A stretch of 45,278 bases of DNA from Planctomycetota bacterium (lineage in GTDB: Bacteria > Planctomycetota > UBA1135 > JACQFD01), in NCBI GenBank assembly GCA_016200225.1, contig JACQFD010000035.1, positions 1-45,278 on the forward strand. The letters are read 5' to 3'. Shown in pieces: positions 34,647 through 43,876 of this stretch (positions within the stretch are counted from its first letter, which is position 1; every line of letters starts with the position of its first letter). A model generated the notes under the pieces. The model saw nothing but the letters and a program-made list of their open reading frames with translations, was not told the origin of the DNA and did not search any database. The translations under genes were made by a program, and so were the position numbers.

Positions 34647-34824
34647 TACAGTTCTTTCCCGGGGCAGTTCACTAAAATCGGAAATCCCTTCCTATTCTCG
34701 GACAAATCCGCCGCCGCGTGAGATTCACGAAAAATGCACATGGATCTCACCTGCACGCCGCGCCTTTTGGATATCGTCTCGCCTTGGCATCGATCCATTT
34801 CTCCACGTACCCCAGGTGCAAACC

Positions 34825-36855
34825 ATGCAACTCCGCAAGTTTACAATAACCGCCGCAATCGCCGGCGGTTTCTGCGCGACCGCCGTGGCGCAGGATATCT
34901 TTATATGTTCCACGTCGGACATGCTTCTCACGCGTGCCAACGATAAGAACGGCAACGGCACGACCAACGAACCCGGCGAATATACAAAAGCCGCGTATGC
35001 TCCAAATAAACTGAAGCGCGGAATTGATATCAAAGCGACGAGTCTCTTCGGCGCGCCGGCGCTCCTCTGGCTCGATAATGATAATTCGCTGAAAGCCGTC
35101 GAAGTGCTGCGCGACACATCCGGAGACGGCGTATATGACGATTCGGAGATATCGACGATTGTCGGAAGCATCAACACGATCATGGGCGCCAGCAGCGCGG
35201 GCAACACGTTTCTCTCGGGATTGTGCGAAGACGGCGCCGGTAATCTTTATGTATCCAATAACCAATTCTCCACGACGACGCCGAATTCGAACGGAATTCT
35301 TAGAATTAGCAACGCCACGACAATTCCTACGACGCTGATCGCATGGAAACAGACCGACACGGTCACGATCGACGAGAATAATACGACTCCGGGCTCCGGC
35401 ACGATCACGACGAAGGGCGGATCCGCGGAACGCCTCGCCTGCAATATGTCGGCCAACACGGTTTATGCATATCATACGAAAGACGATTGTTTCTATGCGC
35501 TGAAGGATCTCGACGGCGACGGCAAGTTCACGAGCGCCGGTGAATGTATCAACTTCTTGAATCTCTCGGGACACAAAGCGGGCATCACGCGCAGTGTCGA
35601 TTTTTCCGCGGGCGGCACGTACGCCGCGCGCGGCAACGATTTCGCCTCTGTCATTCCGAGCGCGACGAATGGTAATTATACGGCCGATTATAGCATTGAA
35701 GTCGATCAAGTGAACGGCGCCGTCGTGATGGGCTTCCGCAATCAGCCGCAAAATCCCGGTTCGACCGACATCTCGGGCGTCATCATTGTTTGTAAAGATT
35801 TGAACGGCAACGGCACATGCAACGACGCCGGAGAAACTACAACTTACGTTGATCAGGCGCACATGGGCGGCGGAACGTTTGTTTACAATGGCATTCAATA
35901 TAAACCCGACCAGTCCGCGCCTCCGGGACTCTCGGGCCTCGCGGTTCGCGACGTCGCCGGCGCGACCGAAGTGTATTGCACGGGCAACATCGGACCGCAG
36001 GACAAGTCGGGAAACTACACTTGCGATATTGTTTGGAAGTTCGTGGATCTTGATAATGACGGACTCGCGATGAGCGCGGGCGAACAGATTCCGATTTGTG
36101 TACAACGGCCCGCGGGATCGGTTTCGCAGGAGCTCGAAGTAACCGATCTTCCGTTTACTCCTAATTTTGCGACCTGCTCGAATTTCCAGACTCCCGGCGC
36201 GCAGGCGCCGCTGAACGTCACCGGCGTCGACGCGAACGGCCTCACGCTTCCGTGTCTTTCCGCGGGCGGCTTGAATCTTAATTTAAAACCCGGCATTCGT
36301 TTTTATAAGAATGCACCGTACGTGGGCAATCCCGATTTCCAAGTCTCCGTGACCGGCTGTCAGTTCGGCTCGGACTTCGCGCAATTGTGGTATTCGCAGG
36401 CGCAATGGGACATTCCCGCGGTCGGCAATTTCTTTAATTTATTATGCCAATACGGAATCTTCTGCGGTCCGACGCCGAACGATCCGAACAACCTCGACGA
36501 GTGGCTGCCGCTCGGCGTGTGGAATTCGCCGTCGCCGATGTATGTCGATCTCTTCGGACTACTCGATCCCGCGACCGCTTATGTCGATTTCACGGGTTCG
36601 GGAATCACGGCCGTCGGCGATCCGATCACCGGCGGCACGGCGGGAACGCAGTGCACGCCGAACGTGGGGACGACCAAAGTGCCGTATTCCGGCCGGTTTG
36701 ACTACAGTTTCGCGGTTCCTAACAATCCGGGACTCAAGGGTTCGACCTTTTATTTACAATGGCACGTGCTCGACCCGACGGGCACGGGTTCCCCGAACGC
36801 CGGGTTCCCGTTCCCGCGCGCCGTTTCCGATCAGGGAATCGTAGTTATTAACTAA
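34825..36855 (+). CDS. Secreted protein with five Asp-rich calcium-loop-like repeats
   Basis: The frame is open from 34363, but only the ATG at 34825 gives a signal peptide (MQLRKFTITAAIAGGFCATA then VAQDIF). The 676-residue product contains five copies of a D-x-D/N-G-N/D-G-x4-A/P-G-E loop at about residues 39-52, 97-108, 228-240, 324-337 and 407-420 (for example KDLDGDGKFTSAGE). These look like EF-hand- or propeller-type Ca2+ loops spaced about 60-130 residues apart, probably one per blade. The C-terminal third (from about 440) is Pro/Gly-rich beta sequence with Cys residues. It is probably extracellular. No enzymatic motif was seen. A strong hairpin terminator follows. Confidence 0.8.
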   Translation: MQLRKFTITAAIAGGFCATAVAQDIFICSTSDMLLTRANDKNGNGTTNEPGEYTKAAYAPNKLKRGIDIKATSLFGAPALLWLDNDNSLKAVEVLRDTSGDGVYDDSEISTIVGSINTIMGASSAGNTFLSGLCEDGAGNLYVSNNQFSTTTPNSNGILRISNATTIPTTLIAWKQTDTVTIDENNTTPGSGTITTKGGSAERLACNMSANTVYAYHTKDDCFYALKDLDGDGKFTSAGECINFLNLSGHKAGITRSVDFSAGGTYAARGNDFASVIPSATNGNYTADYSIEVDQVNGAVVMGFRNQPQNPGSTDISGVIIVCKDLNGNGTCNDAGETTTYVDQAHMGGGTFVYNGIQYKPDQSAPPGLSGLAVRDVAGATEVYCTGNIGPQDKSGNYTCDIVWKFVDLDNDGLAMSAGEQIPICVQRPAGSVSQELEVTDLPFTPNFATCSNFQTPGAQAPLNVTGVDANGLTLPCLSAGGLNLNLKPGIRFYKNAPYVGNPDFQVSVTGCQFGSDFAQLWYSQAQWDIPAVGNFFNLLCQYGIFCGPTPNDPNNLDEWLPLGVWNSPSPMYVDLFGLLDPATAYVDFTGSGITAVGDPITGGTAGTQCTPNVGTTKVPYSGRFDYSFAVPNNPGLKGSTFYLQWHVLDPTGTGSPNAGFPFPRAVSDQGIVVIN

Positions 36856-36887
36856 ATGTAAGAAGCGGGAAATTCTTTCCCATTCGA

Positions 36888-36928
36888 AGGGCCGCGAGCC
36901 GGGAGGTTCGCGGCCCTCTTGCTTTTTA
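36888..36928 (+). terminator. Rho-independent terminator after the calcium-loop protein
   Basis: AGGGCCGCGAGCC (36888-36900) pairs with GGTTCGCGGCCCT (36905-36917) around the GGGA loop, and is followed by CTTGCTTTTTATT. The GC-rich 13-bp stem plus a T-run make this the clearest intrinsic terminator in the window. Confidence 0.85.
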
Positions 36929-36995
36929 TTGGCAAAAGCTGGAGCGGCGCGCGCGCACTCCGACAATCACTTGAATCGCGATGTCCCGTCGCGTC

Positions 36996-37001
36996 GAGGA
37001 G
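36996..37001 (+). promoter_or_regulatory. Ribosome binding site supporting the start at 37008
   Basis: GAGGAG lies six bases before the ATG at 37008. It favours this start over the in-frame ATG at 36981. Confidence 0.7.
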
Positions 37002-37007
37002 CCTGTC

Positions 37008-37559
37008 ATGCGAAGAGGTGCGTGCGCGGCGGTCGGCTGCGCGTTTTTGTTATTATTATTCGCCCCGGAGTCGGGCGGCACGTCGGTGCAAAAGCTAACA
37101 TTGCGCGAGATCGCTTCGCGCGCGTCGCGAATCGTTGAAATGAATATTGACTCGGCGGGAATGGTGCGCGACCGCCGCGGGCGCCCGTCGACGCGCTACA
37201 CGGCGAAAGTGGCGTCGGTGCTCAAGGGAGAATCGGCCGCGACGATCGAATGGATACAACCGGGCGGAACGATCGACGGCGAGTCGCTCGTCATCGCGGG
37301 AATACCACAATTCGCGCCGGGCGATTCTTTTATCATGTTTTTGTCGGAGGAGTCGACGGCCGGGCACCGGCTGCCGATCGGCCTCGGACAAGGCGCGTTC
37401 CGCGAACGGCTCGACGCGAAATTAAAGAAAACGATTCTGCGGGCCGAATCGGGCTCGGTCGAATTGATCGATCCGGCGACCGGAAAGCGCGCGGCGGCGA
37501 ATGTTACTGAAATGGAGCGCGAAGCGTTTCTCGCGGAAGTGCGGGATTATCTAAAATAA
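37008..37559 (+). CDS. Small secreted protein of unknown function upstream of matrixin
   Basis: With the start at 37008 (supported by GAGGAG six bases upstream) the product has 183 residues and a signal peptide (MRRGACAAVGCAFLLLLFAP). The body is beta-rich: LREIASRASRIVEMNIDSAG, TRYTAKVASVLKGESAATIE, WIQPGGTIDGESLVIAGIPQ, FAPGDSFIMFLSEES and GLGQGAFRE. Proteins of this pattern, with a VxxVLKG strand and a PGG-xxxG-xxxxIxGxPxFxxGDxxxxFL core, often precede secreted metalloproteases. Here a matrixin gene starts 30 bases downstream on the same strand. It may be a chaperone, inhibitor or substrate-recognition partner, but this is inference. Confidence 0.65.
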   Translation: MRRGACAAVGCAFLLLLFAPESGGTSVQKLTLREIASRASRIVEMNIDSAGMVRDRRGRPSTRYTAKVASVLKGESAATIEWIQPGGTIDGESLVIAGIPQFAPGDSFIMFLSEESTAGHRLPIGLGQGAFRERLDAKLKKTILRAESGSVELIDPATGKRAAANVTEMEREAFLAEVRDYLK

Positions 37560-37589
37560 CCGGAATTCCCAATTATTAACAAATCGCCC

Positions 37590-39995
37590 ATGGAAATCGG
37601 GACTCCGCCGGCGGCGCGCGCGCGGTTCGCCAGTGCCGGCATTGCAATGGTCTTGATCGCGTTCGCCGCCGCCGCGATTCCCGCGCTCGCGCACGACGCG
37701 ATTCGCGGTCTCGGCGGCAAAGCGATCCACTGGAACGCGTCGACGGTTCATTATATTATCAATTCGAGCGGTTCGAAGGACGTCGCGGACGATTCCGACC
37801 TTCTGGCGCTGCGGCTCGCGTTCCGCGAATGGAATCTCGCGCTCGGCGGTGCGCTGGTTCTCGAGGAAACGACGTCGGCGAAGACGGCGTCGATGAACGT
37901 CGACGATCCGTCGACGCATCGCGTCGTATTTGATATAAACGATTCGACGGGATATTTTCCCGCGTCCACCGGCATCGTCGCGTTGACGCCGATCCATTAT
38001 AATGCTTCGAACGCGATCGTCGACGCGGATATTATATTTAATAATCGCGACCACGTTTTTTCGACGAGTCTCGAGTCGGTCACGTTCGACGTGCGCGACG
38101 TCGCGACGCACGAGATCGGACACTTCATCGGCCTCGACCACTCGCCGCTGCCGTCGGCTTCGCTTTATCCTTATGTCGATTTTCAGCAAACCGCGCATCG
38201 CTCGCTTTCCGAGGACGACGTGTTGGGCGCGCGCGCCGTATATGATAATAACAATCCGGAACTCGGGAGAATTTCTGGATTTATATATAAACAAAACGGC
38301 GCGGGGGCCGCGGGCGCGCCGTTGCGCGGCGCCGACGTCGTCGCGCGCCACGCGGACGGCCGGACGGCGGCGGGAACGATCTCGCGGCAGAACGGATTCT
38401 TCGAAATAACGCTTCCGCCCGATCAGTATACTATCGAAATCGCGCCGCTCGACGGTCCCGCGGGCGCCGGATCCTTTGTATCCAATTTCAACGCCGATCT
38501 CGATTTCGGCGCGACGATTGCGGGCGGGCTCGCGTCGCCGCTCGCGTGGACGGTTCTGGCCGGCGGTTCGACGAATGCGGGTGCGCTGGTCGTCGACGCG
38601 GCGGGGCCCGCGGGCATCGTCGACATCGGTCCCGACACGCCGATCCATACGATTCCCGGCCTTGCCGTTCAATCGTATATTTACGGATCGGGTTTCGCCG
38701 CGGGAACACAACTGTTAAATCCGGCGCCTTTGTTATATTTTATGAATACGGGCGTCGTTTCGGGCGGCTCGTTTCTGACGGCCGAAATCCACGACGACGG
38801 CGCGCCGGCGGGATCGTACGATTTGATATCGGTTTCGCCCTCCGGCGCCGTGGCCGTCGAGCCGGGCGCGATCGACGTGCGCAAGGACGCGCCGACGATA
38901 CTACAAATAAATCCGTCGATCGCCGCGATCGCGGGAGGCGACACGATTACAATTACGGGCGACGGTTTTGTCGTTGCCACGGCGGGGGGCGCCGCGGCTC
39001 TCGGCGCGGGCGACGGCACGCGGATCGTGGTCGGCGACCGGCTCGCGAATGTAAATGTTCTGTCGCCGACGATGTTAACGATCGAGTGCCCGCCCGGCGC
39101 GGCGCCGGAGAAAGCCGACGTTATTGTTATCAATCCCGACGGCCAGGAATCGCGTCTCGCGAACGCGTTCAAGTGGTACGCGCAGCCGAAGGCGAATTCC
39201 GTATTTCCGCAATGCGTCAGCGCCTCCGGCGGCGCCGTTTTGCGCGTCGGCGGAGACGAATTTTATAATAATGCGAATATTACTTTTGTGGCCGCGCCGG
39301 GCACGGGGGATTCGGTCGCGGTCGCGGGCGCGCAGACCGTGTCTCCGACCGCGCTCGACGCGGTCGCGCCCGCGATGCCGGTCGGTAATTATGATATTAC
39401 AATCACGTTCGATGGCGGAGAAGCGAGTTCGTTGTCGAAAGCGCTTCGCGTGGTCGCGGACCCCGATCCGATCATTAACGATTTCGTTCCCGGCGCCGCC
39501 CCGCTCTCCGGCGGAACCAAAGTTAAGATTCTCGGCGGCGGATTCGTCATCGGCGCGCGCGTGCTGTTCAACGCGGATATTCACTCGGGAACGGGCGGTG
39601 TCGAGGCGCCCGTTGTTACTTATATTTCGGACTCCGAACTGAGCGTCGTCGCGCCTCCCGGGCCGGCGGGCGCGGCCTCTGTATTAATAATTTTGCCCGA
39701 CGGGCAGGCCGCGGGTTCGCTCGGATTTGCATACGGCGCGTCGGGCGCCGCCGGCGCGCAGGACTCGCCGGGCGGACACGGCGGAGGCGGCGGAGGATGC
39801 GCGGCGGCCGCGGCGTTTTTCGCAGCGGACGCGCCGCCGCCGTTCGCGATCATCGTCGGATATCTGCCGTTCCTGCTCGCGCTCGCGTGGGCGGCCGCGC
39901 GATGGCGTCCGATTCCGGCTGCGCGCGCGGGCGGGCGCCGGTATCATTGGCAACGATGCCCGCCGAAACCACAATTGATCTTACATTTGATATAG
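37590..39995 (+). CDS. Matrixin-type metalloprotease with IPT domains and C-terminal anchor
   Basis: An 801-residue exported protein. The metzincin zinc site is HEIGHFIGLDH (residues 174-184: His174, Glu175, His178, His184). A carboxypeptidase-regulatory-like beta domain follows (about 226-290), then three IPT/TIG domains (about 434-530, 532-622, 626-716). The tail has a GHGGGGGGC run ending at Cys737, a membrane helix (about 752-770) and a basic end (WRPIPAARAGGRR). That tripartite pattern resembles Cys-containing C-terminal sorting signals such as MYXO-CTERM or Synerg-CTERM. The protein is probably held at the outer surface. It overlaps the next gene by 40 bases. Confidence 0.85.
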   Translation: MEIGTPPAARARFASAGIAMVLIAFAAAAIPALAHDAIRGLGGKAIHWNASTVHYIINSSGSKDVADDSDLLALRLAFREWNLALGGALVLEETTSAKTASMNVDDPSTHRVVFDINDSTGYFPASTGIVALTPIHYNASNAIVDADIIFNNRDHVFSTSLESVTFDVRDVATHEIGHFIGLDHSPLPSASLYPYVDFQQTAHRSLSEDDVLGARAVYDNNNPELGRISGFIYKQNGAGAAGAPLRGADVVARHADGRTAAGTISRQNGFFEITLPPDQYTIEIAPLDGPAGAGSFVSNFNADLDFGATIAGGLASPLAWTVLAGGSTNAGALVVDAAGPAGIVDIGPDTPIHTIPGLAVQSYIYGSGFAAGTQLLNPAPLLYFMNTGVVSGGSFLTAEIHDDGAPAGSYDLISVSPSGAVAVEPGAIDVRKDAPTILQINPSIAAIAGGDTITITGDGFVVATAGGAAALGAGDGTRIVVGDRLANVNVLSPTMLTIECPPGAAPEKADVIVINPDGQESRLANAFKWYAQPKANSVFPQCVSASGGAVLRVGGDEFYNNANITFVAAPGTGDSVAVAGAQTVSPTALDAVAPAMPVGNYDITITFDGGEASSLSKALRVVADPDPIINDFVPGAAPLSGGTKVKILGGGFVIGARVLFNADIHSGTGGVEAPVVTYISDSELSVVAPPGPAGAASVLIILPDGQAAGSLGFAYGASGAAGAQDSPGGHGGGGGGCAAAAAFFAADAPPPFAIIVGYLPFLLALAWAAARWRPIPAARAGGRRYHWQRCPPKPQLILHLI

Positions 39996-40663
39996 AAGTC
40001 GCCGGCCTCGAATGGGAGGAGATCGACGAACTGACGCGCGGTTATCTCCTCGAGCGCGCGCGCGACGAGCAGGAAAAAGCGGCGGTCCCCGAACGCACGG
40101 CGCTGTTTCCCGGCCTCGGAAAAGTTATAGCGATCGGAATGTGGAATCTAAATACTGAACAGGGCGGACTGCTGCTCGAAGGGCCGCCCACGAACGGCCA
40201 TATTACTTATGAGCGCATCGCGGGATGTAAATTATTCCGCGGATCCGAGGCGGACATCATCCGCGAGTTTTGGAGAATTATCAATCCTCACGAACGCGGC
40301 GCGCGCAAGCGGCTTGTAAGTTTCAACGGCCGCCAGTACGACATGCCGGTGCTCGCGATCCGCTCGGCGATGCTCGGAATCAAACCGTCGCGGTCGATTG
40401 ATACAAAACCGTGGGAGCGCGACAGCCACGTCGATTTGATGGATGTGCTGACGTTCAACGGCGGCTTGCGCGAACGTTATAAACTCGATTATTGGTGCCG
40501 GCGCTTCGACATCGAGAGCCCCAAAACGAAACTCGACGGTTCGCAGGTGCAGCGCGCCTACCGCGAGAAACGCATCGAGGACATCGGCGAATATTGCGTT
40601 CGAGACACGCGCGCCACCGGCGAACTCTTTAAGAAAATTCGCCCGACGCTGATCGACTTGTAA
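39956..40663 (+). CDS. Predicted 3'-5' exonuclease, PolB-like DEDD family
   Basis: The frame opens at 39797, but the ATG at 39956 (MPAETTIDLTFDIEVAGLEW) places the first DEDD motif at FDIE (Asp12, Glu14) near the N-terminus, as expected. FNGRQYDMPVL supplies Asp129, and YCVRDTRAT supplies Asp217. The spacing and the YKLDYWCRRFDIESPK region match the predicted 3'-5' exonuclease family related to PolB proofreading domains. The 235-residue protein has no polymerase part, so it is a stand-alone exonuclease acting on DNA or RNA. It overlaps the matrixin stop by 40 bases and ends 30 bases before the pirin gene. Confidence 0.85.
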   Translation: MPAETTIDLTFDIEVAGLEWEEIDELTRGYLLERARDEQEKAAVPERTALFPGLGKVIAIGMWNLNTEQGGLLLEGPPTNGHITYERIAGCKLFRGSEADIIREFWRIINPHERGARKRLVSFNGRQYDMPVLAIRSAMLGIKPSRSIDTKPWERDSHVDLMDVLTFNGGLRERYKLDYWCRRFDIESPKTKLDGSQVQRAYREKRIEDIGEYCVRDTRATGELFKKIRPTLIDL

Positions 40664-40693
40664 GTTCTTCGCGGTCGATTACAAGTCAACCCC

Positions 40694-41401
40694 ATGAAAC
40701 TACAAATACATCGCGCCGACGAACGCGGAAAAACGAATTGGAACTGGCTCGACAGCCGCCACACGTTCTCGTTCGGCGATTATTATGATACGGATTGGAT
40801 GGGGTTCGAGTCGCTCCGCGTGATCAACGACGACCGCGTGGCGGCGGGCGGCGGATTCCCGATGCACGGGCACCGCGACATGGAAATATTAACTTATATC
40901 GTCGACGGCGCGCTCGAACATAAAGATTCGATCGGCACGGGGTCCGTGATCCGCCCCGGAGAATTACAACGAATGACGGCCGGTTCCGGAATTATGCACA
41001 GCGAATTCAACGCATCGAAGTCGGAGCCCGTGCGATTATTACAAATATGGATTCAAACGGACCGGAAGGGCCGGAAACCGGAATATCAACAAATCGCGAT
41101 TCCGGCGCCGGGACCGGGCGGCGCGTCGCTGGCCGCTTCGCGCGGCGGGCGCGGCGGTTCGATTGAATTGTATCAAGACGCGGAAGTCTGGGTCGCGCGC
41201 GCCGAAAAAGGCAAGACCGTGCGCATTCCGGCTTCGGAAATTGTAGCGCCGCGCGGCCGCGCGTGGATCCAAGTGGCGCGTGGAAGTATCAAGATCGGCG
41301 GCGACGAATTGTCGGAAGGCGACGGCGCGGCCGCCGATGCGGCGTTCGGCGGCGAGTTCGCGGCGACCTCGGCGGCGGAAGTGTTAATATTCAATTTTTA
41401 A
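40694..41401 (+). CDS. Pirin family protein (YhhW-like, putative quercetin dioxygenase)
   Basis: A 235-residue bicupin of the pirin family: NWLDSRHTFSFGDYYD near the N-terminus, metal-binding FPMHGHRDMEI (His58, His60), and GSGIMHSEFN (His102, Glu104), all four ligands present. The second cupin (about 150-235) is degenerate, as is normal for pirins. Bacterial members of this subgroup such as YhhW show quercetin 2,3-dioxygenase activity in vitro, but the natural role is unclear and may be redox sensing. Length fits the family (about 230). The next gene begins 13 bases downstream, so the two are likely co-transcribed. Confidence 0.92.
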   Translation: MKLQIHRADERGKTNWNWLDSRHTFSFGDYYDTDWMGFESLRVINDDRVAAGGGFPMHGHRDMEILTYIVDGALEHKDSIGTGSVIRPGELQRMTAGSGIMHSEFNASKSEPVRLLQIWIQTDRKGRKPEYQQIAIPAPGPGGASLAASRGGRGGSIELYQDAEVWVARAEKGKTVRIPASEIVAPRGRAWIQVARGSIKIGGDELSEGDGAAADAAFGGEFAATSAAEVLIFNF

Positions 41402-41414
41402 TAGATAATTAATA

Positions 41415-42188
41415 ATGCCGACGTTCGCCGTCGAACTCGATTTTGCCGGGTTGCTCGTGGAAGTGCGGCTGAACGACGTCCGCGTGTATCGCGATTCGAG
41501 CGGCGTGCCGCGCATTCGCGAAGACCGCGTCAATCATTGGATCGTGCCCGGCCCGAATTTGTTAGAAGTGTGGCTCGGAATTCCGAACGGCGCCGAAGGC
41601 GAAAAAGCGGACGAACCCTCCTTCGAACTCGAATGGTTCGCATGGGAATCGTCCGGTTCGACGCGGCGCGACGCCGAGCGCGTCGCCGGTTATCGTTATC
41701 GTCAGGAATTACAATTGCCAACCGGCGAAATGCGGCGCGTTTGGGACGCGAGTCTCGAGCCCGCGCGAAACTTCGGCGAATGGGCGTGGCAGCGCGCCGA
41801 CGGCGACCCGCTCGAGGCCGTCGACCGCGCGGGAATCGTACAATTATTGCAGCGATTGCACGATGGCGTGTCGAATCGTAATATTACAACCGTGCGAAAA
41901 ACATTAAATATACAAAACGAGGAAATGGCGCGGGCCTTCGGTCTCGACGCGCGCGATCGCGATACCGGCCAGCGCGCGTTTCTTGAAAAATGCGTCGCGG
42001 CGCCGCGCTGGCGCCTCGAACCGCTGCGTCCGGACGAATTGGAATTTCATTCGCAAGCCGGCGGCCGATTGGTATTTGTCACGGACAAGAACGGGCTCCC
42101 TCCGGTGCGCGGCGTTTCGGGTTCGACAACGTTTGATTTGCCCTGCGGATTCAGCCGCCTCGGGGGCGCGTGGACGATCGTGCGATAA
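41415..42188 (+). CDS. Conserved-looking cytoplasmic protein of unknown function
   Basis: The 257-residue protein has no signal or membrane helix and no motif that was recognised. The first 100 residues are beta-rich (VELDFAGLLVEVRLNDVRVY, NHWIVPGPNLLEVWLGIPNG), like a small beta-sandwich. The middle is helical (AVDRAGIVQLLQRLHDGVSN, RNITTVRKTLNIQNEEMARA), and the last part returns to strands (GGRLVFVTDKNGLPPVRGVS). It follows the pirin gene by 13 bases and precedes the S41 peptidase gene by about 70. Its codon choices resemble those of the neighbouring genes, so it is very probably real. Confidence 0.65.
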   Translation: MPTFAVELDFAGLLVEVRLNDVRVYRDSSGVPRIREDRVNHWIVPGPNLLEVWLGIPNGAEGEKADEPSFELEWFAWESSGSTRRDAERVAGYRYRQELQLPTGEMRRVWDASLEPARNFGEWAWQRADGDPLEAVDRAGIVQLLQRLHDGVSNRNITTVRKTLNIQNEEMARAFGLDARDRDTGQRAFLEKCVAAPRWRLEPLRPDELEFHSQAGGRLVFVTDKNGLPPVRGVSGSTTFDLPCGFSRLGGAWTIVR

Positions 42189-42260
42189 TCGAACATAATC
42201 TGTCGCAATCGCTTGCGGCACCTCGCGCCGACGCATAACATTCGCGGCATTGGAACGCAC

Positions 42261-43862
42261 ATGCGAAACACGATTCGAATTCATTCAGTAGTCTTCGTTA
42301 TAGTAATATTACTATTCGTTCCGCGCGCGGCCGCGGCACAGGGAACCGATCTCGGCAAACGATACGCCGCGACGCTCGACCGCGGCGCCGACGCGATTCC
42401 GTACACATGGAGTTGCGACAAATCCGACGTCTGGAGTCTGGCGTCATTCGTTTACGACATGGGAAAAGACTTTAAATTAAAGACCGGCCCGGCGCAGCTG
42501 GTCGTCGGGCACAATGGTACCAATGCGCTGATGGCGGTGTTGATCGCGGATCCGCCGGGAACCATTCAATCCTCGCATCCCGGCGACGGCGAACGGGCGT
42601 CTAGAATTTATATGCGATTTCACCCTTCGCTGATCGGCAAATTGTTTCCGGTGTCGACGGTGAAAGCGGGCGCGTCCGAATTGTCGGTCGTGTACGCGAA
42701 GTGGGTGATAATGAATAAAATAAACAGCGGCTGGCAATATGAAGGATTCCCGGTGATTCCGACGAAAGGTTCATTCACGATCGACATCGACACCGTCGAG
42801 GGCACGCGCCGCGTTTATGATATCGACCTCGACCACAAAACCGTCGGTTACATCACGCCGTTCGAAAAGCAAATATTACCGAAAATTCCGACGGCCGCCC
42901 TCTCGAAGGATCAGGGAGTCGAATTGCTCGACAAAACGTGGCGGACGTTCGATGAACAATACGCCATGTTTGGCGTCAAACCGAAAGTCGACTGGGATAA
43001 AATTAAAAATAAATATAAATCCGCCGCGGCGGCGGCAAAGACTAATTTTGAAATCGCGGGCGTGATCGCGGAAATGACGGGCGAACTCGAAGATTTGCAC
43101 GTTTGGGTTTCGTGCGACGACGTCCCGCTCGCGGGTTACAATCGTCCGCGGATGCGAAACGCGAGCTACAAGGGCACCGAAGCGCTGATCGGTAATATTG
43201 AGGATACGAAAAAGGAGATCGCGTTCGGAAAAACCGACGACGGCATCGGTTATATTAGCATTTTCTCGCTCGGCAACAAGGAATTGACGTCCGTGTTCGA
43301 CGACGCTCTCGACAAATTGCACGAAACGTGGGGGCTCATTCTCGATCTGCGTTTTAACGGCGGCGGCGACGAATTGTTAGCGAGGCAGCTCGCGGGGCGA
43401 TTCTTGGATACAAAGAAAGCTTATAATAAAAATCAATATCGGAGCGGTCCGCGGCGCGTGGATCTCGGGCCGAAACTCGTCCGCGAATGCGAACCGCGGG
43501 GGCCGTGGCGCTACTCGGCGCCCGTCGTCGTGCTCCTCGGCCAGCGCACGATGAGTTCGGCCGAATCGTTAGCATGCATGCTGGCGCAATGCCCGCAGGC
43601 GGTGACGATGGGGGACCGCACGGCCGGTTCGAGCGCGAATCCGAAACGTCTCGAGCTTCCGTTGAATATTGTTGTAAACGTTCCGCAGTGGCTCGATTTG
43701 GATATGAACGAAAAATCCATCGATGCCGTTGGCGTGAAGCCGCAGATGCCCGTCGCGTGCGCGATTTCGGATTTTACCGATAAAAAGGATGTCGTGACAT
43801 CCGCCGCGCTCGCGCACTTGCGAAAAATCGAAGCGGGGAAGCGCCAGCCCGGAAAGAAATAG
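42261..43862 (+). CDS. Secreted S41 family serine peptidase (tricorn/CtpA-like)
   Basis: The ATG at 42261 gives a signal peptide (MRNTIRIHSVVFVIVILLFV then PRAAAAQG). The earlier ATG at 42213 would bury it. The 533-residue protein has the S41 core in its C-terminal half: HVWVSC (His280), WGLILDLRFNGGGDELLARQ (358-377), VVVLLGQRTMSSAES with the candidate nucleophile Ser433 (second Ser of MSSAES, next to Glu435), and GDRTAGSS. The N-terminal 200 residues form an unrecognised beta-rich domain, without an obvious PDZ. Peptidases of this type cleave C-termini outside the cytoplasm. The 2OG oxygenase gene starts 14 bases after its stop. Confidence 0.88.
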   Translation: MRNTIRIHSVVFVIVILLFVPRAAAAQGTDLGKRYAATLDRGADAIPYTWSCDKSDVWSLASFVYDMGKDFKLKTGPAQLVVGHNGTNALMAVLIADPPGTIQSSHPGDGERASRIYMRFHPSLIGKLFPVSTVKAGASELSVVYAKWVIMNKINSGWQYEGFPVIPTKGSFTIDIDTVEGTRRVYDIDLDHKTVGYITPFEKQILPKIPTAALSKDQGVELLDKTWRTFDEQYAMFGVKPKVDWDKIKNKYKSAAAAAKTNFEIAGVIAEMTGELEDLHVWVSCDDVPLAGYNRPRMRNASYKGTEALIGNIEDTKKEIAFGKTDDGIGYISIFSLGNKELTSVFDDALDKLHETWGLILDLRFNGGGDELLARQLAGRFLDTKKAYNKNQYRSGPRRVDLGPKLVRECEPRGPWRYSAPVVVLLGQRTMSSAESLACMLAQCPQAVTMGDRTAGSSANPKRLELPLNIVVNVPQWLDLDMNEKSIDAVGVKPQMPVACAISDFTDKKDVVTSAALAHLRKIEAGKRQPGKK

Positions 43863-43876
43863 CAATAAAGATCATA

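Noticed and set aside
34363..34824. N-terminal extension of the calcium-loop protein to 34363
   Set aside because: It overlaps the PAS gene on the other strand and hides a clear signal peptide at 34825.
39797..39955. Upstream start of the exonuclease
   Set aside because: The extra residues are the matrixin tail read in another frame; the DEDD motif fits a start at 39956.
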